A stretch of DNA of 64,000 nt, taken from assembly GCA_019448385.1 (NCBI GenBank), contig JAGTXO010000006.1:310001-374000 (forward strand), given 5' to 3'. This document shows, piece after piece, positions 19,312-29,962 of this stretch (its first letter is position 1; each line of letters starts with the position of its first letter). The notes below the pieces were generated by a model, which saw nothing but the letters and a program-made list of their open reading frames with translations, had not been told where the DNA came from and ran no database searches. Source of the stretch: Diacronema lutheri (lineage: Eukaryota > Haptophyta > Pavlovophyceae > Pavlovales > Pavlovaceae). A program made the translations under genes and the position numbers.

Positions 19312-20142
19312 CTAAAGGAAATGGAAGCCGGGGCCGCTGGCGCGCGCCTTTGGCGTCCATGAGACGCCTGCATCCTCCTTTGGCTCGGCGCCCGCGTCCG
19401 AATCGGCGATTGACCAGCGGTGCTCATCCTCCGCCTCCTCTTGCTCGCCGTCCATGTCGAAGAGCCGGCCGTCGGTGAACTCCACGTCAGTGTCGGCGAC
19501 GGGCGCGCGTCCCGCCGGCACCGCGCGCCGAGCACCCGCGGCCGCGCTGCCCAGCACGCTGAAAGCGAGCTGTGCGACGAGCGTCGACGGCGAGAGGTGG
19601 CGCGACTGCTCGGCGCGCACGCGCAGCCGCAGCTCGGCGGCCTCAGTGTCGAGTTGCGCGGCGAGGGCGGCGGCTGGCTCATTGCGTCTCTCGAGCGCGA
19701 ACAATTGGCGGCGCAGCGCGATGATCTCTTCCAGCTGCTGCGCGCACCGCTCGCGCATCGAGCCGTCGCGCGAGGGCGATGGCGACGGGCGCGCGCATCG
19801 GCGCCGTTTGCCATCTGTGTCGCCCGCAATGTGCTTGGCGGCGGTAAAAGAGGACTTGGCTGGCGATGTATCCGGCGTGTAGGCGCCCGCCGGCGGCGCG
19901 CCCTGTCGTGCGGGCTGCCCTGGCTTGGCGTGCGCCGGTGCCTTGGCCGCCCTGTGCGCGCCGGGCTTGCGCGCGTGCGGCACGTCCGCCTCGGCAAGCG
20001 CTTGCGGCGACGCGCGGAAGACAAAAGCAGCACCATGAGCCCACGGCAGGTTGTTCACGCTCTCCAATACACGGTGCTGCGGCTCGCGCTCACGTGCTCG
20101 AGCGTTGGCCGTCGACGCCATGAAGCGAGGCGTCGTCGACAT
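19312..20142 (-). CDS. Hypothetical protein with short coiled coil
   Basis: A 276-residue intronless frame. The first 120 residues are basic and disordered with a KRRRCARPS cluster that could be a nuclear signal. Residues about 130-185 form a heptad-rich helix (MRERCAQQLEEIIALRRQL, then ALERRNEPAAALAAQLDTEA). The end is acidic (DMDGEQEEAEDEHRWSI). No known domain is evident. The start is the first ATG in frame; a later Met at residue 8 is equally possible. It is convergent with the oxygenase and divergent from the transgelin-like gene. Confidence 0.65.
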   Translation of the reverse strand: MSTTPRFMASTANARAREREPQHRVLESVNNLPWAHGAAFVFRASPQALAEADVPHARKPGAHRAAKAPAHAKPGQPARQGAPPAGAYTPDTSPAKSSFTAAKHIAGDTDGKRRRCARPSPSPSRDGSMRERCAQQLEEIIALRRQLFALERRNEPAAALAAQLDTEAAELRLRVRAEQSRHLSPSTLVAQLAFSVLGSAAAGARRAVPAGRAPVADTDVEFTDGRLFDMDGEQEEAEDEHRWSIADSDAGAEPKEDAGVSWTPKARASGPGFHFL

Positions 20143-20309
20143 GATTGTAGCGCAGCCGTTTCAGACTTTTCGGAGGGGTGCCCACTGCCCAACCTACTGG
20201 TGGGAAATTTTGGAAACATCCGATAAGTTTTCTCGGCCTCGCCCGAGGCCGAGGAAGAAGTGCCGTGCCGGCCGGCGCCGTTCAATCCAACGGCAGCAAG
20301 ACAGGAAGT

Positions 20310-21002
20310 ATGGCCGACGCAGGCAACTATGATGAAGGGCGTGACCGCATGCGTGAGACCGACCTGCAGCTCAAGCGTGACGCGCGCATCGACGCGACGC
20401 TGGAAGCGGACGCGCGCGTGTGGATGGAAGCGGTCCTGGGGACAACCCTCGGTGAGGGCGCGTTCAACGACGTGCTAAAGGACGGCACATTCCTCTGCAG
20501 GTGCGCGTCCAAGCGCCACGGCATGCGCGCTTGCTACGCGCGCGAGCAACTCTCGCTCCCCGGCGCTCACGTCGCGCCTCAGCGCGCGCGCGCCAGGCTC
20601 ATAAACAAGATCAAGCCCGGAGCGATCAAGAAATTTTGTGCGCATCCAAACATGCCGTTCAAGCAAATGGAAAACATAAGCTTCTATTGCGCCGCGTGCA
20701 AGGAGATTGGCGTCCCCGACCACGATCTCTTCCGCACCGTCGACCTGTTTGAGGCCAAGGACATGGCGCAGGTTGCGATCAACCTCCTCGCACTTGGCCG
20801 CGCGTCGCAGAAGGTCGCCGGATTCGAAGGCCCGCACTTTGGCGTGCTTGAACTGGAGGCCAACCGGCGTGACTTCACAGAAGAGCAGCTGCGGCGCGGC
20901 AAGGCCGAGCAGACGCTCATGGGCAAGGGCTCGCACGGCGGAGCAACGCAGTCGGGGATGTTTGACCACAGCCGAGACATCATCAAGTGCGCGGCTCCCT
21001 GA
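20310..21002 (+). CDS. Transgelin/calponin-homology actin-binding protein
   Basis: Two exons (20310-20500, 20597-21002) give 198 residues. The intron (96 nt, GTGCGC to CAG) interrupts the CH domain; splicing restores LKDGTFLCRLINKIKPG, the classic CH-domain core. The CH domain covers about 30-140 (WMEAVLGTTLGEGAF, then QMENISFYCAACKEIGVPDHDLF). The carboxyl end has a calponin-like repeat, GATQSGMFDHSRDI, at about 180. Transgelins bundle actin filaments in the cytoplasm. Length and domain order fit the family. The ATG at 20310 was chosen as the nearest to the domain; an in-frame ATG at 20178 would add 44 unconserved residues. Confidence 0.9.
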   Translation: MADAGNYDEGRDRMRETDLQLKRDARIDATLEADARVWMEAVLGTTLGEGAFNDVLKDGTFLCRCASKRHGMRACYAREQLSLPGAHVAPQRARARLINKIKPGAIKKFCAHPNMPFKQMENISFYCAACKEIGVPDHDLFRTVDLFEAKDMAQVAINLLALGRASQKVAGFEGPHFGVLELEANRRDFTEEQLRRGKAEQTLMGKGSHGGATQSGMFDHSRDIIKCAAP

Positions 21003-21455
21003 CGCGCCGGTTGCAAACGGCGGCGAGGGAGAACTTGGTGGGCGACGTATCCGGCGGCATGTCGTGCAGGCCGCGAGCAAGCGGTGCAGGCAGCACGACG
21101 CCAGAGGCGAAGTCGTCCAGGAAAGGACGCCGGACTTTCGATTCTCCTTATTTTCTTGATTTCCCTTATTTTAATATTTTTTGGTATGCGTACCCATAAC
21201 CATATATTTCCCGTCCTTCCAAGTTTCGTCCATTATTGTACTAGCGGTGCGGCGAATGCATTATTGTCCATGAGTAGCGGAGCGTCATCGCGCCGCGATG
21301 TTCTGACATCGCCGCTGGCCAACCGCGTCGCGCGCTTGACGAAGTGGCGTCACACAATCCTGCCGATTGTGTGCGAGAGGTTCTGACGTGCATTGCGCCG
21401 GCAAACTACATTTCGCCGAGTTACCGCCGACGAGGTCAACACCGCCGGGGTCACC
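21003..21455. other. Intergenic region with AT-rich tract upstream of PiT copy 2
   Basis: No convincing gene. Bases about 21140-21235 are strikingly AT-rich (runs of T, taatatttttt, catatattt) against the GC-rich background and may be a terminator for the transgelin-like gene or a promoter or nucleosome-free region for PiT copy 2. From about 21388 the sequence matches the 5' flank of PiT copy 1. Confidence 0.6.
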
Positions 21456-23484
21456 ATGGTCGCAGACGCGGTGTACCAGCAGTACGCGGCTGGCCACGCC
21501 CGCGCCGCCGCATAAGCACCCCTATGCGCTCGGCCCCTCACGCGCCGCACCCGCCCCACGCACCGCGCGCGCGCCTCACGCGCGCACCGCGCGCGCAGGT
21601 ACACGTGGATCGTCGTGCTCGCCGCGCTCTTCTCCTTCTTCACGTCGTTCGGCATCGGCGCGAACGATGTGGCCAACGCGTTCGCCACGTCGGTCGGCTC
21701 CAAGGCGCTGACCATCCGCAACGCGATGTGCATCGCGGCGGTGATGGAGTTTGCCGGCGCGCTCCTCCTCGGCGCGTCCGTCTCGGACACGATCCGCTCG
21801 AGCATTGCGGACGTCAAGTGCTTCGTCGACATGCCGGCGGTGCTCATGTGGGGCATGTGCTCGGTATGCCTCTGCACCGGCGTCTGGCTCTTCATCGCCA
21901 CGTACCTCGAGCTCCCCGTCTCGACGACGCATTCGGTGATCGGCTCGCTCATCGGCATGTCGCTCGTTGCGGTCGGCTCGGACTGCGTCGTGTGGAACGC
22001 GCCGTCGTCCGAGTTCCCGTTCGTCAAGGGCGTCGCGTCGATCGTCCTCTCGTGGGTGTTCTCGCCCGTGCTCTCCGGCATCTTCGCCGCCGGCGTCTAC
22101 CTCTTCGTCCGCACGTTCGTGCTCCGCTCGGCCAACTCGACCGAGCGCGCGATCATCTTCTTCCCGATCCTCATCGCGTTCACGGTGCGCGCGTGCGCGA
22201 GCGCGCGCTGAGCCGAGCCGAACGGTTGTTCTACAGCACAGCGCGGCGCGCCGGCTGATAGCCGCGTGCGCTGCGCCGTGCGCCCGCATCCGTGTGCGCA
22301 GGTGGCGATGTGCTGCTTCTACATCATCGCCAAGGGCACCAAAAAGGTGAACGCGCTCTGGGGCTTTGATGCCGAGGGCGACGACCTGTGGCTGCTCTGC
22401 GTCTTCTCGATCGGCGCGGGCATCGTCGCCGCGGCTCTCTCGCTCCTGCTCCGCCCGACCATCCGCAAGGCCATCGACGCGACGCCCGAGGATGGCGACG
22501 AGGAGCCGGTGAAGGCCGAGCAGCTCGCGACCGACATGCCCGACGACAAGGCGGAGAAGAAGGGCGCGCTCGCCTGGCTCTCCAAGCTGCTCGACACGGA
22601 CACGGACGCGGTCGTCGCGGAGAACGCCAAAGTTTCCGAGATGCACGCGAGCGCGGAGAAGTTCCCCAAGAAGACCGAGGTGCGCCCGAGCGCGTCGGGC
22701 GAACGCGCGCCGTGCGCGCGACAGCGCGTGACTCGCGCCACCCGCCCATGCCGCCCTCCGTCCGGCCCGTCGCGCGCAGGTCGTCTTCCGCTACATGCAG
22801 ATCATGACCGCGTGCTTTGACTCGTTCGCGCACGGCGCCAACGATGTTGCCAACGCGGTCGGCCCGTTTGCCGCCTGCTGGTACGTCTACTCGAACAACG
22901 GCAAGTTCAGCAAGAAGAACGACATCGGCGCCGACATGTACTGGATCCTCGCAATCGGTGGCCTCGGCATCGTCGTCGGCCTCGGCCTGTACGGCTGTGA
23001 GTCGCGCTTGCGGCCGCCCTCGCAGTGCGCCTCTGCGCCTCTTGGCGCAGCGCGCGGCAGCGCGCGCCCCGCTCCTCCTCGCGCTTACGTTTGGGCGTGT
23101 TGCGTGTGCCTTTGCCTGCGCTTCGGTCCGGGCGCGCGGCGCGCAGACAAGATCATGTTTGCGATCGGCCTCAAGCTCGCCAAGGTGACGCCGTCGCGCG
23201 GCTTCGCCATCGAGCTCGGCTCGATGTTCATCATCCTGCTCGGCAGCCGCTTTGGCATCCCGCTCTCGACCACGCACTGCCAGGTCGGCGCGACCATCGG
23301 CGTGTCGCTCACCGAGGGCCGTATTGCGTCGACCAACTGGTCGATCGTCGGCAGGGCTGCGCTCGGCTGGATCTTCACGATGATCGTCGCGGGCCTCCTC
23401 ACCGCGTGCATCTTCTCGATGGGCTACGCCGGCATCCAGTACGACGACTCGCAGCAGCTGGGCAAGGGCTGGCAGGGCAACTAG
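21456..23484 (+). CDS. PiT-family inorganic phosphate symporter, copy 2
   Basis: Five exons: 21456-21481, 21599-22184, 22302-22679, 22780-22996, 23147-23484; 514 residues, the same exon lengths as copy 1. The protein differs from copy 1 at only a few positions in the hydrophilic loop (for example DDKAEKKGALAWLSKLL against DDMAEKKGALAWLTKLL). Introns 3 and 4 (100 and 150 nt) are almost identical to those of copy 1 and the 5' flank is shared for about 65 bases. The upstream frame hits a TGA with no other ATG before 21456, which fixes the start at MVADAVY. It lies head-to-tail with copy 3, 1.3 kb apart. Confidence 0.94.
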
Positions 23485-24788
23485 GCGGGCCGCGCGGCGC
23501 CCGCCTGCACACGCACACACCCGTCGCAGTCGCACACCTCGTCCGTCCCCATCGCGCACACCGCCGCACGCCCTGAACTACACGCCGCCACGCACCACCC
23601 CTCGTGACCGGTCCTGGGCATGACGCCCTGCCGAAGGAGGGGTGTGCGCCGATTGGTTGGAAAGTACCGACTTAATTCGAACGTGGAGATAGACATCTCT
23701 GACGTGCAGCGTCCAATTCTCGCGCTGACGCACGGTACGTCGAGGCTTTGGCGTCCCCCTTGGGCCTTGCAGGCAGGTAAGAAGTCTGGGAGAGGCAAAA
23801 GGATGTCCCTGCGCCTGCGCGGTATGCGCACCCGCGCAGTTGCACCGTACTTGCCGTGTCATGGCTGGAAGCCTGCAGTCGCATCTCCATTTAGATCTAT
23901 TTAAAGCGTCGTTAGTATTTAGATCTGCGCACGCCGCGTAATGATAGCGCCGCCGCGGCGACGGTCCATGTCATCGGCGCAGTGTTTTGCGCCAGGTCGT
24001 GCGCCGCGCCGGAAGAATTACGTCAGCGCGCATGCGCGTGCATGTGCGCACCACCATTTTGCGCAGCGTTCATGCACCGTTGCGTTGTGCACGCGCGCAA
24101 TGCTGTCGTCGTACGTCGCGCGCGAGCGTGCATGCCGCGCATACCAGAGCCGCGCCCGTGAGCTCGCCGTCGCGCGCGCCTCTTGACAAGCGTGCTTGCC
24201 ACCTTGCCCGGCCGTCTCCGCGCGCGAACGAAGGCCATCACGTATACACAGCCCGGCTCGCATTGCCGACGTGAGGCATGCCGCTGCGCGAGTGGCCACG
24301 GGCGTTGAAGGCGCGCTCCGCCGACCGAGGTCGCAAGCGTCGATTCATGTGTGCGAAGCAATCCGCAAGGTACGGCCATCTATGTTGCCGCAGCGCACGC
24401 TCAGCGCGCCAACGCGGGCCGGCGGGTCGGCGTCGGCGAGCAAGAGCGCATCTGGCCGCACATCTCCCTCCAAGTGAGCGATGCGGGCCATCGTCGCTCG
24501 CCTTCGTTGCGCGAATCCAGGGCTGTCGGTCAAGTTTCGTCTGCATTCTAAATTTCGCGTGTGAAGGTATTACTCATATGCAGCGCACCACAGGCGAAGT
24601 TGCAGCTTTAATAGACGGCAATCGGCGTCTCACCACGCCTCCACACTCCGTTTCGTCTGCTTTCTTGCAGAAGAAGTTGCAGCTGGGACGGCAAGTCGGC
24701 GTCTCACCACGCCTCCGTACGTTTGACGCGTGCGTCGGCCCACCACTTTTCGCCGAGTACCACCGACGAGGTCAGAACCGCGGTCGAC
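23485..24788. other. 1.3-kb spacer between PiT copies 2 and 3
   Basis: Bases 23485-23640 are the shared 3' flank also found after copies 1 and 3. The rest holds no frame I would call a gene; long open frames here look like GC artefacts. Bases 24596-24716 hold an imperfect direct repeat. The 60 bases before copy 3 retain a diverged version of the 5' flank of copies 1 and 2. Confidence 0.6.
24596..24716. repeat. Imperfect direct repeat upstream of PiT copy 3
   Basis: Two copies, 24596-24642 and 24673-24716, each containing gaagttgcagct followed by a gacggcaa..cggcg block and ctcaccacgcctcc. They differ by a small indel between the two blocks. A local duplication in the promoter region of PiT copy 3; possible regulatory role only by position. 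Confidence 0.75.
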
Positions 24789-26802
24789 ATGGTCGCCGAC
24801 GCGGTGTACTCGCAGTACGAGGCCGCGCGAGGCCCACTCGTTCCTGCGCGCAGCAGCAACCGCCTTCACGCCTCGCGTCTTTCCTCGCCGCACTGCGCCA
24901 CACTTCCGGCGCGCGCAGGTACACGTGGATCGTCGTGCTCGCCGGCCTTTTCTCCTTCTTCACGTCGTTCGGCATCGGCGCGAACGATGTGGCCAACGCG
25001 TTCGCCACGTCGGTCGGCTCCAAGGCGCTGACCATCCGCAAAGCGATGATCATCGCGGCGGTGATGGAGTTTTCCGGCGCGCTCCTCCTCGGCGCGTCCG
25101 TCTCGGACACGATCCGCTCGGCCATCGCGGACGTCACGTGCTTTGTTGACATGCCGGCGGTGCTCATGTGGGGCATGTGCTCGGTGTGCCTCTGCACCGG
25201 CGTCTGGCTCTTCATCGCCACGTACCTCGAGCTCCCCGTCTCGACGACGCATTCGGTCATCGGCTCGCTCATCGGCATGTCGCTCGTTGCGGTCGGCTCG
25301 GACTGCGTCGTGTGGAACGCGCCGTCGTCCGAGTTCCCGTACGTCAAGGGCGTCACGTCGATCGTCCTCTCGTGGGTCTTCTCGCCCGTTTTCTCGGGCA
25401 TCTTCTCCGCGTGCGTCTACCTTTTCGTCCGCACGTTCGTGCTCCGCTCGGCCAACTCGACCGAGCGCGCGATCATCTTCTTTCCGATCCTCATCGCGTT
25501 CACGGTGCGCGCACGCGTGTGCGCGCGCTCACTTGGCCAAGCTTTCGTTTCGCGGCGACATGGCCACGCCGCGCATTTCATCGCCGCGCTCGCGCGTCTC
25601 ACTGCCTTTGCCCGTGAACACCACAGATCGCGATGTGCTGCTTCTACATCATCGCCAAGGGCACCAAAAAGGTGAACGCGCTCTGGGGCTTTGATGCCGA
25701 GGGCGACGACCTGTGGCTGCTCTGCGTCTTCTCGATCGGCGCGGGCATCGTCGCCGCGGCTCTCTCGCTCCTGCTCCGCCCGACCATCCGCAAGGCAATC
25801 GAATCGACGCGCGAGGAGGGCGACGAGGAGCCGGTGAAGGCCGAGCAGCTCGCGACCGACATGCCCGACGACAAGGCGGAGAAGAAGGGCGCGCTCGCCT
25901 GGCTCTCCAAGCTGCTCGACACGGACACGGACGCGGTCGTCGCGGAGAGCGCCAAGGTCTCCGAGATGCACGCGAGCGCGGAGAAGTTCCCCAAGAAGAC
26001 CGAGGTGCACCCGAGCGTGTCGGGCGAACGCGCGCCGTGCGCGCGACAGCGCGTGACTCGCGCCACCCGCCCATGCCGCCCTCCGTCCGGCCCGTCGCGC
26101 GCAGGTCGTCTTCCGCTACATGCAGATCATGACCGCGTGCTTTGACTCGTTCGCGCACGGCGCCAACGATGTTGCCAACGCGGTCGGCCCGTTTGCCGCC
26201 TGCTGGTACGTCTACTCGAACAACGGCAAGTTCAGCAAGAAGAACGACATCGGCACCGACATGTACTGGATCCTCGCTGTCGGCGGCCTCGGCATCGTCG
26301 TCGGCCTCGGCCTGTACGGCTGTGAGTCGCGCTTGCGGCCGCTCTCGCAGTGCGCCTCTGCGCCTCTTGGCGCCGCGCGCGGCAGCGCGCGCCCCGCTCC
26401 TCCTCGCGCTTACGCCTGGGCGTGTGCCTTTGCCTGCGCTTCGGTCCGGGCGCGCGGCGCGCAGACAAGATCATGTTTGCGATCGGCCTCAAGCTCGCCA
26501 AGGTGACGCCGTCGCGCGGCTTCGCCATCGAGCTCGGCTCGATGTTCGTCGTCCTGCTCGGCAGCCGCTTTGGCATCCCGCTCTCGACCACGCACTGCCA
26601 GGTCGGCTCGACCATTGGCGTGTCGCTCACCGAGGGCCGCTCGTCGTCGACCAACTGGTCGCTTGTCGGCAGGGCTGCGCTCGGCTGGATCTTCACGATG
26701 ATCGTCGCGGGCCTCCTCACCGCGTGCATCTTCTCGATGGGCTACGCCGGCATCCAGTACGACGACTCGCAGCAGCTGGGCAAGGGCTGGCAGGGCAACT
26801 AG
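24789..26802 (+). CDS. PiT-family inorganic phosphate symporter, copy 3
   Basis: Five exons: 24789-24814, 24919-25504, 25627-26004, 26105-26321, 26465-26802; 514 residues. Signatures are the same as in copy 1. It differs most in the first half (LAGLFSFF, SAIADVTCF, PYVKGVTSIV, GIFSACVYLF) and its introns 1 and 2 (104 and 122 nt) are unlike those of copies 1 and 2; the exon 3 acceptor is CACAG, giving Ile-Ala-Met in place of Val-Ala-Met. Intron 3 is again 100 nt and nearly identical. The last exon has several changes (FVVLLGSRF, VGSTIGV, EGRSSSTNW). It is convergent with the M32 carboxypeptidase gene. Confidence 0.94.
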
Positions 26803-26969
26803 GCGGGCCGCGCGGCGCCCGCCTGCACACGCACACACCCGTCGCAGTCGCACATCTCGTCCGTCCCCATCGCGCACACCGCCGCACGCCCTGAACTACA
26901 CGCCGCCACGCACCACCCCTCGTGACCGGTCCTGGGCATGATGCCCTGCCGAAGGAGGGGAGGAGAGGT

Positions 26970-29139
26970 TCACAGCCTGTAGAGCTCGGTATACTTGTCC
27001 GTCAGATCTGAAAGGACGTGAAGCCAATGCGAGCAGACGCGTGTGGAGGCGCAGCGCGTGTGCGTGTGATGGATGGCGCGAGGCGTGCGCACGCATGCGA
27101 TGGCGCGCGGGATACGGCCGCACAGGCGATGAAGTATTTCGTCTTGAGCGGCTCGCCAAGCGCTCGCTCGAGGAGGTCATCCATCGAGCGCGGCACGGAA
27201 CCATGCCGGTGTACGCGCTCGTTGAGCCAGGCGCGGATCGGGCCAAACTCGCCCGCAGCAATTTTCGCGTCCAGGTCGGGCATGTCAGCGCGCATGTGAT
27301 GCGCGAGCTGCGCGGCCATGAGTGCGCCGAGCAAATATGTCGGAAAGTAGCCAATTGCAAGGCTTGACCAGTGAACATCCTGCAGGCAGCCGCGCCGGTC
27401 GTCAGGCACGTCCACCTGCAACAGCTCGCGCATCCGCGCGCGCCACGCGCCGGGGAGCGCGTCCACGTCCATCTCGCCGCGCAGCAGCGCGCGCTCAAGC
27501 TCGAAGCGCATGATCACATGCATCGCTGTGCGCGCGCGCGCGCGCGGTGCAGGAGGGCGGAGCAATGGCGGCGGAGTGCTTGGCGCGCAAGCGCGAATAG
27601 CTGAGCGCGCGCGCAGGCCGTGCGCTCGCCGGCGCCACGCGCCGCACGGTAGGTGAGCTCGTCGGCCTCGACCCGGATGAGAGATGGCGTTACGCGGTTT
27701 GTCGCGCTGTACAGCTCGTCGTCAGTGCCGCTCACGTGCAGGCATTCGCGCACCTTGCTGCCCACGTAGGTCCAAAAGGCGCGAGAGAGCCCGACGTGCC
27801 TCTCCCAGAACAGCGACTGCGACTCGTGCACGCCCATCGAAAGTGCCGCGTCGACGGGCAGCGCAGACGTGCCGAGAGCGCTCTCGTACATTCTACGCGC
27901 ATTGGGGAGGGAGGGCGGTGCGCGAGTGGGCAGGCGGGCAGGCGGCGAGGCGCTGCGCGGCGCGGCGCGGCGCTGCGCGGCGCGGTCGGCTTGGGCAACC
28001 GCATGGCCGTCCCGCCGCACGGCCGCGCGGCGGGCTCGCGTGCGCGTGCGCGCACGCATGGCCTGCCTCGTGCACCGAGCCGGCCAGGCCCTGGTACCAT
28101 TCACCCTCGCTGAAGCGCGAGGTGATGCGCACGTCGGCGGGCGAGAAGGAGGTGGTGAAGGGGTGGACGGACATATCGATCCTACCGTGCGCAAAGCCGA
28201 GGTCACGCACGATCTGCTCGTTGAGCGCGAGCTGCGCGCCCACGCCCACGCCCGCGCCTGGCGCGAGCGTGTTCGCGCTCGGCTGGTGCGGCGAGGCGAG
28301 CACGCGTGCGATGAGCGGCTTGAGCGCGCGCTGCACTTCGTCGAAGAGCTCCTCGCATCTGCGTGAGCGCGCGGCGAAGGGCGTGTGAAGGGCGGGTCGT
28401 GCGGCAGCCATCACGCGCGGCCCACCGCCGGGCGGGTGCACGCACCGCGTCGTACAGCTCATATTCTTTCAGCGCAACGTCGTACAGCTCCGCCTCGTCC
28501 TCACGCGTCGCCTCGGCCACCTCGGCCGCGACGGCGAAGCACTCGGCGAGGAGCGGCGCGAACGCTGCAAAATCGTCTTGCGCGCGCGCCTTGGCCCACG
28601 CCGCGTACGCCGAGGCGGCGAGCTTCGCCTTCTTCTCGGCGAGCGCGGCAGGGATCTTAATAAGGCGATCGTATCTGGCGCCGCGCGCGCGCGCGTGGCG
28701 GTAGCGCGCGCGTGAGGTGCCGGCGTGGATGCGCGAGACGCGGCGGCACGCGGCGCGCTCACGATTTGCGCGCCTCGCGCACGACGGCTTGGTCGCGCTC
28801 GCTCTCGAATATCTCGGCCTCGGCCCTGGCGATGAGTGCGCCGAGAGCCGCCTCCGTTGAACGCTAGTGGATCACCGTCGCAAGCGTCGCCAGCTGGTCG
28901 CCGCGCGCGGCGTGCGCTTCCTCGCGGTCGGGCATCATGACGAGCTGGTCCCAGTCCGCGAGCGCCGACACGCGGTTGAGGTGCGTGATGGCCCTCAGCT
29001 TGTGCGAGAGCTCCTCGAAGACAGAAGAAGGCTTTTTTACGCTCGCGCTCGAGGCCGCCAGGCCCGAGCACGACTGCACGAGCAGGGTGGCTCCGACCGC
29101 TCCAAAGGCGAGCGTACGGCGCGAGAGGAATGCCGCCAT
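26970..29139 (-). CDS. M32 metallocarboxypeptidase (Taq-type) with an in-frame TAG
   Basis: Six exons: 28763-29139, 28456-28674, 28056-28358, 27648-27892, 27124-27525, 26970-27007; all joints keep frame and total 528 codons, the usual family size. Motifs: VSALADWDQLVMMPDREE, the zinc site HEAGHA formed across an intron, GVHESQSLFWERHVG, and RVEADELTY joined to PMHVIMRFELE; the end is KYTELYRL. M32 enzymes remove C-terminal residues using a metal. A leader (AFLSRRTLAFGAVGATLLVQ) suggests secretion or plastid import. Codon 92 (28864-28866) is TAG where relatives have Glu in a HExxT context, so this allele may be null, unless the base is a sequencing error. TAG is used as a normal stop in other genes here. 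Confidence 0.88.
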
Positions 29140-29164
29140 CTCAGCTCTCCAAATCCACACGTCG

Positions 29165-29171
29165 TTTTATA
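29165..29171 (-). promoter_or_regulatory. TATA box of M32 carboxypeptidase gene
   Basis: TATAAAA on the minus strand, with 25 bases between its end and the ATG at 29139. The same spacing is seen before the FkbM gene. The surrounding 29160-29240 is AT-rich and lies between two divergent genes. Confidence 0.5.
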
Positions 29172-29239
29172 AAAAATGGTAATATTACAGAATCAGTAGA
29201 AACCATGGGTACCCCTATATGGGGTTTTTACTTATGAAT

Positions 29240-29268
29240 TACTGACGGCGCTTACGTCAGGACAGCGG
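29240..29268. repeat. 29-nt repeat, copy A (second copy at 62596-62624)
   Basis: These 29 bases recur exactly at 62596-62624 in the same orientation. They contain a short inverted repeat, ctgacg / cgtcag, around a 7-base centre that includes ttacgtca, a bZIP-type (CRE-like) sequence. Copy A ends 10 bases before the HAD gene's first ATG; copy B is 400 bp before PiT copy 4. Either a shared promoter element or a transposon end remnant. Confidence 0.8.
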
Positions 29269-29278
29269 AGTTAAATTC

Positions 29279-29944
29279 ATGTGGTGCGCGTGCATTGTTG
29301 GCTGGCAGATGATGAGCGCCACGAGCGCGCCCGCTGCATCGAGGCTGCTCGTGCTTTTCGACGTGATGGACACGCTCGTGGTCGACCCCTTCTTTCAGGG
29401 CATGCACAAGACAGTCTTTGGGTGCGAGTCGATGCAGCAGCTCTTCGCGCTCAAGGACCCGGCCACGTTTGTCGCGTTCGAGACGGGCGCGATCACCGAG
29501 GCCGAGTGCGCGGACCGCTACTTTCTTGACCGGCGGCCCGTCGACGCGGCACTCGTCCGCGCGCACCTGCGCGACAGCTACCGCTGGGTGGCCGGGATGC
29601 GCGAGCTGTGCGACGACCTGCACCGCCTCGGAGTGCCGATGGCGCTCTGCTCAAACTACCCAAAGCCGTGGGCGGCGCTCGTCGAGGAGACGATGCAGCT
29701 CTCGGCGTACGCGCGCTGGGCCGCCGTCTCGGGCGAGACGGGCCACCGCAAGCCCGCGCCGCAGGCGTACAAGGCCGCGCTTGCCACGCTAGGCCGGCGC
29801 GGAACGGACGTCGTCTTTGTCGACGATTCGAGGGCAAACTGCGATGGCGCGCGCGCCCTGGGCATCGAGGCGATCCAATTCGAGTCGGCCGCGGCGCTGC
29901 GTGCGGTGCTCCGGGCGCGCTTCTACCCCGAGCTGCCCGAGTAG
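29279..29944 (+). CDS. HAD-superfamily hydrolase
   Basis: A 221-residue intronless protein. Motif I is LFDVMDTLVVDPF, in which the second Asp of the usual DxD is displaced, a pattern known from a plant and cyanobacterial HAD subfamily. Motif II is ALCSNYPKPW, the motif III Lys is in GHRKPAPQAY, and motif IV is VVFVDDSRANCDGARALG. This is a small Rossmann-fold phosphatase or dehalogenase-like enzyme; the substrate is not predictable. ATGs at 29279, 29309 and 29312 are all possible; the latter two (MMSATSAP) sit closer to the domain. Its stop is 19 bp from the convergent RPAP1 stop. Confidence 0.9.
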   Translation: MWCACIVGWQMMSATSAPAASRLLVLFDVMDTLVVDPFFQGMHKTVFGCESMQQLFALKDPATFVAFETGAITEAECADRYFLDRRPVDAALVRAHLRDSYRWVAGMRELCDDLHRLGVPMALCSNYPKPWAALVEETMQLSAYARWAAVSGETGHRKPAPQAYKAALATLGRRGTDVVFVDDSRANCDGARALGIEAIQFESAAALRAVLRARFYPELPE

Positions 29945-29962
29945 CTGAGGGCAGCGCGCCCA

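Noticed and set aside
24278-24900. Long N-terminal extension of PiT copy 3 (open from 24278)
   Set aside because: Not conserved in other copies, and splicing at 24814/24919 gives the shared MVADAVY start.
10860-28866. Reassignment of TAG to an amino acid
   Set aside because: TAG interrupts the M32 and Fanzor-like genes, but it is the natural stop of the nucleoside-hydrolase fusion, all complete PiT copies, MnmH-like and other genes here.
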